A DNA stretch of 9,605 nt from JAJYSO01 sp964451785 (GTDB taxonomy: Bacteria > Bacteroidota > Bacteroidia > Flavobacteriales > Flavobacteriaceae), in contig CAYVJG010000058.1 in assembly GCA_964451785.1 (NCBI GenBank), positions 1 to 9,605 on the forward strand, written 5' to 3'. The notes below the pieces were generated by a model. It ran no database searches, had not been told where the DNA came from, and saw nothing but the letters and a program-made list of their open reading frames with translations. Positions 4,862-9,605 of this stretch are shown here, one piece after another; positions within the stretch are counted from its first letter, which is position 1, and every line of letters starts with the position of its first letter. Made by a program: the position numbers and the translations under genes.

Positions 4862-6613
4862 ATGAAAACAGTAGAATTAGCTGAAAAAGAAGCTGAAAAA
4901 ACAGCCGTTTCTCCTGAAAAAGGAGTAGAACTATCAGGTGCAGAAGCCGTTTTACGTGCTTTAATTGCTGAAAATGTGGATACTATTTTTGGGTATCCCG
5001 GAGGCGCTATTATGCCGGTTTATGATGCCTTGTACGATAAACAAGATCAGTTGCATCACATTTTATCGCGTCACGAGCAAGGCTCTATACACGCCGCTCA
5101 AGGTTATGCACGGGTGACTAATAAACCGGGCGTCGTTTTTGCAACTAGTGGTCCCGGCGCTACCAATTTGATTACCGGAATTGCCGACGCGATGATTGAT
5201 AGTACGCCCTTGGTGTGTATTACCGGTCAGGTGTTTGCGCCTTTGTTAGGAACCGATGCCTTTCAAGAAGCCGATGTTATCAATTCCACTGCTCCAAGTA
5301 CTAAGTGGAATTATCAAATCACTAAAGCCGAAGAAATTTCTGAAGTTTTAGCAAAGGCTTTTTACATTGCCAGTACCGGACGCCCGGGCCCGGTGGTTAT
5401 CGATATTACAAAAGATGCACAATTGCAAAGCTTTACCTATAAAGGACATAAACCTTGTCAACACATCCGCAGCTATCGTCCAAAACCCGTTGTTCGTCCC
5501 GAATATATACAACAAGCTGCTGATGTAATCAATTCAGCTAAACGTCCGTTAGTACTCTTTGGGCAAGGTGTTATCTTGGGTAATGCTGAAGAAGAGTTTA
5601 AACAATTCATTGAAAAAGCAGGTTTGCCGGCTGCTTGGACCATCCTTGGTTTGAGCGCTTTGCCAACTGACCACAACTTAAATGTTGGGATGTTAGGAAT
5701 GCACGGCAATTATGCGCCTAATGTGTTGACTAATCAATGCGATGTTTTAATTGCGGTAGGAATGCGTTTTGATGATCGTGTTACCGGTCGATTAGATAAA
5801 TATGCTAAACAAGCTAAAGTCATTCACCTCGATATTGATCCTTCTGAAATCGATAAAAATGTGAAAGCCGATGTGCCTGTTTGGGGCGATTGTAAAGAAA
5901 CATTAGCCTTGTTGACTGAAAAAATTGAGGAGACAGCGCACACAACTTGGTTACAAGAGTTTAAAACCTTAGCGCAAAAAGAAGACGAGCAGTGCATCCA
6001 AAAAGAAATGAATCCGCAAACTGATGTCTTGTCAATGGGCGAGGTGATTAATACCCTCAATGCAAAAACGCAAGGCGATGCCGTCATTGTCAGCGATGTA
6101 GGACAACACCAAATGGTGGCTTGTCGTTATGCTGAATTTGTTAAAAGCAGAAGTAATTTAACCAGTGGTGGTTTTGGGACTATGGGATTTGGTTTGCCGG
6201 CAGCTATTGGTGCTAAACTCGGGGTTCCAGATAGAACCGTTGTAGCCGTTGTAGGCGATGGCGGTTTTCAAATGACCTTACAAGAATTGGGAACCATTAT
6301 GCAAAATGACATTCCTGTAAAAATCTTGGTACTCAACAATGACTATTTAGGAATGGTGCGTCAGTGGCAAGAATTGTTTATGGAGAAACGCTATTCATTT
6401 ACAGATATTGATAGTCCTGATTTTGTAAAACTAGCCGATTCTTATGGCATTGCAGGCGAAACAATTTCTGAACGTGCTGATGTAGAAGCGGCTGTTGAAC
6501 GTATGCTCAACCATCCTAAAGCTTACCTTTTAGAGGTAAAAGTCGGTAAAGAAAACAATGTTTTTCCAATGGTTCCACAAGGTTGTAGTGTATCTGAAAT
6601 ACGCTTGTCTTAA
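4862..6613 (+). CDS. ilvB: Acetolactate synthase large (catalytic) subunit
   Basis: ThDP- and FAD-dependent acetohydroxyacid synthase, the first common enzyme of Val/Leu and Ile synthesis. It condenses pyruvate with pyruvate or 2-oxobutyrate. The 583 residues show the three expected domains. The N-terminal pyrimidine-binding domain has FGYPGGAIMPVYDAL (43-57) and the catalytic glutamate E72 in SRHEQG (69-74). A central FAD-binding domain follows, with GMLGMHGNYAPN and VGMRFDDRVTG. The C-terminal ThDP domain has the GDGGFQMTLQEL block starting at G465 and NND at 492-494, the pyrophosphate/Mg site. A polar N-terminal extension (about residues 1-22, rich in E, K and A) precedes the conserved core. 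It begins 8 nt after ilvD once the duplication is collapsed and is followed after 14 nt by its regulatory subunit gene. Confidence 0.97.
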   Translation: MKTVELAEKEAEKTAVSPEKGVELSGAEAVLRALIAENVDTIFGYPGGAIMPVYDALYDKQDQLHHILSRHEQGSIHAAQGYARVTNKPGVVFATSGPGATNLITGIADAMIDSTPLVCITGQVFAPLLGTDAFQEADVINSTAPSTKWNYQITKAEEISEVLAKAFYIASTGRPGPVVIDITKDAQLQSFTYKGHKPCQHIRSYRPKPVVRPEYIQQAADVINSAKRPLVLFGQGVILGNAEEEFKQFIEKAGLPAAWTILGLSALPTDHNLNVGMLGMHGNYAPNVLTNQCDVLIAVGMRFDDRVTGRLDKYAKQAKVIHLDIDPSEIDKNVKADVPVWGDCKETLALLTEKIEETAHTTWLQEFKTLAQKEDEQCIQKEMNPQTDVLSMGEVINTLNAKTQGDAVIVSDVGQHQMVACRYAEFVKSRSNLTSGGFGTMGFGLPAAIGAKLGVPDRTVVAVVGDGGFQMTLQELGTIMQNDIPVKILVLNNDYLGMVRQWQELFMEKRYSFTDIDSPDFVKLADSYGIAGETISERADVEAAVERMLNHPKAYLLEVKVGKENNVFPMVPQGCSVSEIRLS

Positions 6614-6627
6614 AAACACACTTAACA

Positions 6628-7155
6628 ATGAAAAAAGAATATACCATCACCGTTTATACCGAAGATAATGTCGGCATATTGGGCCGTTTATCTAATATTT
6701 TTTCACGCCGAAAAATCAATATAGACAATTTAAACACCGCGATGTCTGAAGTGCCGGGCATACATAGATTTACCATTGTCGTTCGTGAAACTCAAGAAGC
6801 TGTCGCTAAATTGATGCGTCAAATTGACAAGCAAGTCGATGTGCTAAAAAGCTATTTTCACACTTCTGAAGATATTATTTGGCAAGAAGTAGGCTTGTAT
6901 AAAGTGGCTTTTGAAGCCGTTAATGAAAAAGCAAAAGTTGAACAGCTATTAAATCAATTTGGGGCTAAGCCGGTAAGTATCGCTAACGATTACGCCGTTT
7001 TTCAGGCCACAGGTCATCACGATGAAATCGATCGCGTCATCAAATTTTTTGAACCCTATGGGTTAATCGAATTTGTGCGCGGCGCTAGAGTAGCGATTCA
7101 TAAAGACAGTGCTACTTTTCATAGCGAATTGAAAACCTTTAATCATAATAACTAA
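6628..7155 (+). CDS. ilvN: Acetolactate synthase small (regulatory) subunit
   Basis: Regulatory partner of IlvB that raises its activity and usually confers feedback inhibition by valine. The 175 residues comprise an N-terminal ACT domain (about 4-76: YTITVYTEDNVGILGRLSN..., with G16 and N31 at positions typical of the effector site) and the small-subunit C-terminal domain (about 85-160). The length matches the longer IlvH-type subunits rather than the roughly 96-residue E. coli IlvN. It sits 14 nt after ilvB and 25 nt before ilvC. Valine sensitivity is expected from the family but cannot be proved from sequence. The symbol ilvH would be equally acceptable. Confidence 0.94.
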   Translation: MKKEYTITVYTEDNVGILGRLSNIFSRRKINIDNLNTAMSEVPGIHRFTIVVRETQEAVAKLMRQIDKQVDVLKSYFHTSEDIIWQEVGLYKVAFEAVNEKAKVEQLLNQFGAKPVSIANDYAVFQATGHHDEIDRVIKFFEPYGLIEFVRGARVAIHKDSATFHSELKTFNHNN

Positions 7156-7180
7156 TTATTTAACTCTTAATCTCAACAAA

Positions 7181-8227
7181 ATGGGACAAATTAATTTTGG
7201 AGGCGTTATTGAAAACGTCTTAACACGCGAAGAATTTCCAATAGAAAAAGCTCAACAAGTATTAAAAGACGAAGTATTAGCCGTATTAGGATATGGGGTT
7301 CAAGGCCCCGGTCAAGCGCTTAACCTTCGCGATAGCGGCTTTAGCGTTATCGTCGGACAACGCAAAGGCTCTGCCAGCTGGGATAAAGCGGTAGCCGATG
7401 GCTGGGAAGAAGGTAAAACTCTTTTCGACATTGAAGAAGCTTGTGAACGCGGAACAATTTTGATGAACTTGCTTTCTGATGCCGGACAAATTGCTGTATG
7501 GCCAACTATAAAAAAACACTTAACTACTGGAAAAGCTCTGTATTTTTCTCACGGTTTTGGGGTGACTTTTCACGAAAAAACTGGTATCGTACCACCAGCT
7601 GATGTCGATGTGATCTTAGCCGCACCAAAAGGATCAGGTACTTCATTACGCACCTTATACCTCAGTGGACAAGGACTTAACTCAAGCTATGCCGTTTATC
7701 AAGACGCTACCGGAAACGCTAAAGAACGCGCGCTTGCTGTAGGAATTGGTATTGGATCTGGCTATTTGTTTGAAACTACTTTTGAAAAAGAAGTGTATAG
7801 CGATTTAACCGGTGAACGCGGAATTTTGATGGGCGCTATCGCCGGTGCTTTTGAGGCCCAATACCAAGTGTTGCGCAAAAACGGACACTCGCCAAGTGAA
7901 GCCTTTAACGAAACAGTTGAAGAATTGACCCAAAGTTTGATGCCATTGGTGGCTGATAACGGTATGGATTGGATGTATGCTAACTGTTCAACCACGGCTC
8001 AACGTGGCGCGCTAGATTGGAAAGGAAAATTTGCCAATGCAATGACACCGGTGTTTGAAGAACTTTACGACAGCGTAAAAACAGGTAAAGAAGCAGAAAT
8101 TGTTATCGAAGCGAACAGTAAACCGGATTATCGCGCCGGATTAGAAAAAGAATTAGAAGAATTGCAGAATAGTGAATTATGGAGAACGGGAGTACAAGTA
8201 CGCAAACTGCGTCCAAACCAACAATAG
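7181..8227 (+). CDS. ilvC: Ketol-acid reductoisomerase, class I length
   Basis: Mg- and NAD(P)H-dependent enzyme that isomerises and reduces acetolactate and acetohydroxybutyrate to the dihydroxy acids used by IlvD. At 348 residues it is of the short class with a single knotted C-terminal domain. The Rossmann loop reads GYGVQGPGQALNLRDSG (37-53); the PGQ variant replaces the more common HAH and is what I know from Bacteroidota homologues. R61, S64 and S66 after the second strand suggest NADPH preference. Active-site residues visible are H124 (SHGFG), K150 (APKGSG), D208 and E212 (DLTGE), E244 and E248 (NETVEEL), and S270 (NCSTTAQRG). The start is 25 nt after ilvN. Its last 49 nt overlap the predicted ATG of ilvA. 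Confidence 0.96.
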   Translation: MGQINFGGVIENVLTREEFPIEKAQQVLKDEVLAVLGYGVQGPGQALNLRDSGFSVIVGQRKGSASWDKAVADGWEEGKTLFDIEEACERGTILMNLLSDAGQIAVWPTIKKHLTTGKALYFSHGFGVTFHEKTGIVPPADVDVILAAPKGSGTSLRTLYLSGQGLNSSYAVYQDATGNAKERALAVGIGIGSGYLFETTFEKEVYSDLTGERGILMGAIAGAFEAQYQVLRKNGHSPSEAFNETVEELTQSLMPLVADNGMDWMYANCSTTAQRGALDWKGKFANAMTPVFEELYDSVKTGKEAEIVIEANSKPDYRAGLEKELEELQNSELWRTGVQVRKLRPNQQ

Positions 8228-9471
8228 TGGTACCCCTCGAAGAGATAGAACAAGCCTATGCCAATTTACAAGGTATAGCTGTACATACTCCTTTACTTAA
8301 AAATGAAAACTTGAGCACCAAATACGGGGCTCAGGTTTTCCTTAAGCGTGAAGATTTACAGCCGGTGCGTTCTTATAAATTACGAGGAGCCTACAACAAA
8401 ATATCGAGTCTGTCATCAACTGATGCGACTTGTGGTGTAGTTTGTGCCAGTGCGGGTAATCACGCTCAAGGCGTGGCTTATGCTTGCGAAAAGCTCAACA
8501 TTAAAGCGGCTATTTTTATGCCGGTGGTCACGCCACAACAAAAAATTAAACAAGTTCAACTCTTTGGAAAAGACAAGGTTGAAATTATTTTAAAAGGTGA
8601 TACGTTTGACGAATCTTTTGCCGCAGCCGAAGCCTATTGTCAAGCGCAAAAAGCGATTTTTATTCATCCTTTTGACGATGAAAAAGTCATCGCCGGTCAA
8701 GGTACTGTGGGACTGGAGATTTTTAAAGATAGTCTTAATCCAATCGATTTTATTTTTGTGCCCATTGGTGGCGGCGGACTGGCCTCGGGCATCTGTTCGG
8801 TATTTCGCCAATTGAGTCCGAAGACTAAAATTATTGGAGTAGAGCCTGCCGGTGCTGCTTCTATGAAAACCTCTATTTATAAAGGAGAAAATACTAGTCT
8901 TGAGCAGATTGAAACCTTTGTTGACGGTGCTGCCGTCAAACGTGTAGGCGATAAAACCTTTGCTATTTGTCGCCAAAATTTGTCAGATATTATTGCCGTT
9001 CCGGAAGGAAAAGTGTGTACCACTATTTTGCGTCTCTATAACGATGAAGCCATTGTGGTTGAACCCGCAGGCGCTTTGACCATTACGGCTTTAGATTTTT
9101 ATCGCGAGGAAATCAATGGTAAAAATGTTGTTTGTGTCGTCAGTGGTAGCAATAATGATGTGACACGAACCGAAGAAATTAAAGAACGTTCTTTGCTGTA
9201 TGAAGGTTTAAAACACTATTTCATTGTCAATTTTCCGCAGCGTCCGGGGGCATTAAAAGATTTTGTAACGCAGGTATTGGGTCCTGAAGACGACATTACC
9301 TATTTTCAATTTTCGAAAAAAAATAATCGTGAACGCGGTCCGGCTGTAGTCGGTATTGAATTAAAAAATAGCGAAGATTTAAACCTGATTGAAGAGCGCC
9401 TAAAATTTGGAAAATTTGGGTATCAATACCTCAACGAACACGACGATTTATTTACTCATTTAATTTTCTAA
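8179..9471 (+). CDS. ilvA: Threonine dehydratase (biosynthetic)
   Basis: PLP-dependent threonine ammonia-lyase that makes 2-oxobutyrate, the committed step to isoleucine. The catalytic domain (about 20-325) has the Schiff-base lysine K67 in RSYKLRGA (64-71), SAGNHAQG (91-98), the phosphate-binding IGGGGLASG (196-204) and the CVVSGSNND block. One ACT-like regulatory domain follows (about 338-430: HYFIVNFPQRPGALKDF...), so at 430 residues it is the single-domain form like that of Bacillus rather than the two-domain 514-residue E. coli enzyme. Allosteric inhibition by isoleucine is likely but inferred. The ATG at 8179 lies 49 nt inside ilvC; the only other plausible start before the conserved core is GTG at 8227, which overlaps the ilvC stop by one base. 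No other Met occurs before the core. Confidence 0.94.
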   Translation: MENGSTSTQTASKPTIVVPLEEIEQAYANLQGIAVHTPLLKNENLSTKYGAQVFLKREDLQPVRSYKLRGAYNKISSLSSTDATCGVVCASAGNHAQGVAYACEKLNIKAAIFMPVVTPQQKIKQVQLFGKDKVEIILKGDTFDESFAAAEAYCQAQKAIFIHPFDDEKVIAGQGTVGLEIFKDSLNPIDFIFVPIGGGGLASGICSVFRQLSPKTKIIGVEPAGAASMKTSIYKGENTSLEQIETFVDGAAVKRVGDKTFAICRQNLSDIIAVPEGKVCTTILRLYNDEAIVVEPAGALTITALDFYREEINGKNVVCVVSGSNNDVTRTEEIKERSLLYEGLKHYFIVNFPQRPGALKDFVTQVLGPEDDITYFQFSKKNNRERGPAVVGIELKNSEDLNLIEERLKFGKFGYQYLNEHDDLFTHLIF

Positions 9472-9546
9472 TACCGTATGGATAAATTAAATAGTACAAT
9501 TTCGACTTTGTCTCATTGTACTATTAATTTGTTACCCACGGTATTA
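9469..9546. terminator. Long imperfect hairpin at the operon end
   Basis: TAATACCGT (9469-9477, beginning with the ilvA stop codon) pairs with ACGGTATTA (9538-9546). Further in, AATAGTACAAT (9490-9500) pairs with ATTGTACTATT (9515-9525), leaving a 14-nt loop. The segments between them are mostly complementary with bulges and G-T pairs. The result is a stem of about 30 bp. No T run follows on either strand, so this is not a standard intrinsic terminator. It may protect the 3' end of the mRNA, terminate by another route, or be a small inverted-repeat element. Function uncertain; structure clear. Confidence 0.55.
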
Positions 9547-9605
9547 TACTGATACAAAATAATACAAATTAGACTAAAAATGTAACTATTCAGCAGGAGA
9601 GGTTA
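9547..9605. other. Right edge, no assignable gene
   Basis: AT-rich sequence to the window end. On the minus strand, codons from the right edge read T-S-P-A-E followed by a TAG at 9588-9586, which could be the C-terminus of a convergent gene, but five codons are not evidence enough. On the plus strand no start followed by a convincing frame is seen. Confidence 0.3.

Larger units (their letters stand above)
4673..4882. repeat. 55-nt perfect duplication flanking an N gap (assembly artefact)
   Basis: The 55 bases at 4673-4727 (end of ilvD, the 8-nt spacer and the first seven ilvB codons) recur without a mismatch at 4828-4882. Between them are exactly 100 N. Two contigs whose ends overlap by 55 nt were evidently scaffolded with a default gap instead of being merged; 55 is a common assembly k-mer length. 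Collapsing the copies would remove 155 positions and leave an intact ilvD-ilvB junction with 8 nt between stop and start. Confidence 0.95.

Noticed and set aside
8590..8976. Minus-strand 128-codon frame opposite ilvA
   Set aside because: It is antisense to the conserved catalytic domain of IlvA and has no recognisable domain or expression signal; a shadow of the real gene.
9586..9605. C-terminus (TSPAE, then stop) of a convergent gene on the minus strand
   Set aside because: Only five codons are visible at the window edge; the resemblance to a gene end could be chance.
1..9605. CRISPR array, tRNA, rRNA, transposase or known riboswitch
   Set aside because: No regularly spaced repeats with unique spacers, no cloverleaf or rRNA motifs, and no transposase frame were found on reading both strands by eye. 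The regulatory region before ilvE fits leader-peptide attenuation and shows no T-box-like features.

Overview
The window looks like a chromosomal segment of a low-GC member of the Bacteroidota, most likely the class Flavobacteriia. Supporting signs are promoter elements of the TAnnTTTG type with an upstream TTTG/TTG, genes without evident Shine-Dalgarno sequences, a type I ketol-acid reductoisomerase carrying the GYGVQGPG variant, and the gene order ilvE-ilvD-ilvB-ilvN-ilvC-ilvA. The assignment is inferred from protein and promoter style, not from a marker gene.

Left part (1-1310): a possible gene end (3-98) is followed by a strong inverted-repeat terminator (137-186) and a toxin-antitoxin pair of the HigB/HigA type (296-925). 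The pair has its own promoter, and an inverted repeat over that promoter is a plausible autoregulatory operator. Behind it lie a decayed fragment that resembles the C-terminus of a second XRE regulator, then dispersed-type repeats of the 'CTCTGTGtCCTTTGTGGT' kind, and a short tandem repeat.

Regulatory part (1313-2131): this is the most interesting stretch. Downstream of a TAnnTTTG element lie two consecutive leader peptides, each packed with Ile and Val codons (25 aa at 1345-1422; 20 aa at 1497-1559). Each is followed by an intrinsic terminator whose 5' arm can alternatively pair with the G-rich 3' end of the leader ORF (9 perfect pairs in the first, 10 pairs including one G-U in the second). 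This has the layout of two ribosome-mediated attenuators in series, read from one promoter and controlling the branched-chain amino acid operon. A second consensus-like promoter (1842-1871) and an undescribed Leu-rich 53-codon ORF (1903-2064) lie between the attenuators and ilvE.

Right part (2132-9471): six genes in one direction, with gaps of 25 nt or less or with overlaps, supply the isoleucine/valine pathway. IlvA makes 2-oxobutyrate from threonine. IlvB with IlvN forms the acetohydroxy acids, IlvC reduces and isomerises them, IlvD dehydrates them, and IlvE transaminates the keto acids. The ilvD-ilvB junction contains exactly 100 N flanked by a perfect 55-nt duplication; this is almost certainly an assembly artefact, and the true ilvD-ilvB spacing is 8 nt. 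The operon ends in a long imperfect hairpin (9469-9546) whose base includes the ilvA stop codon.
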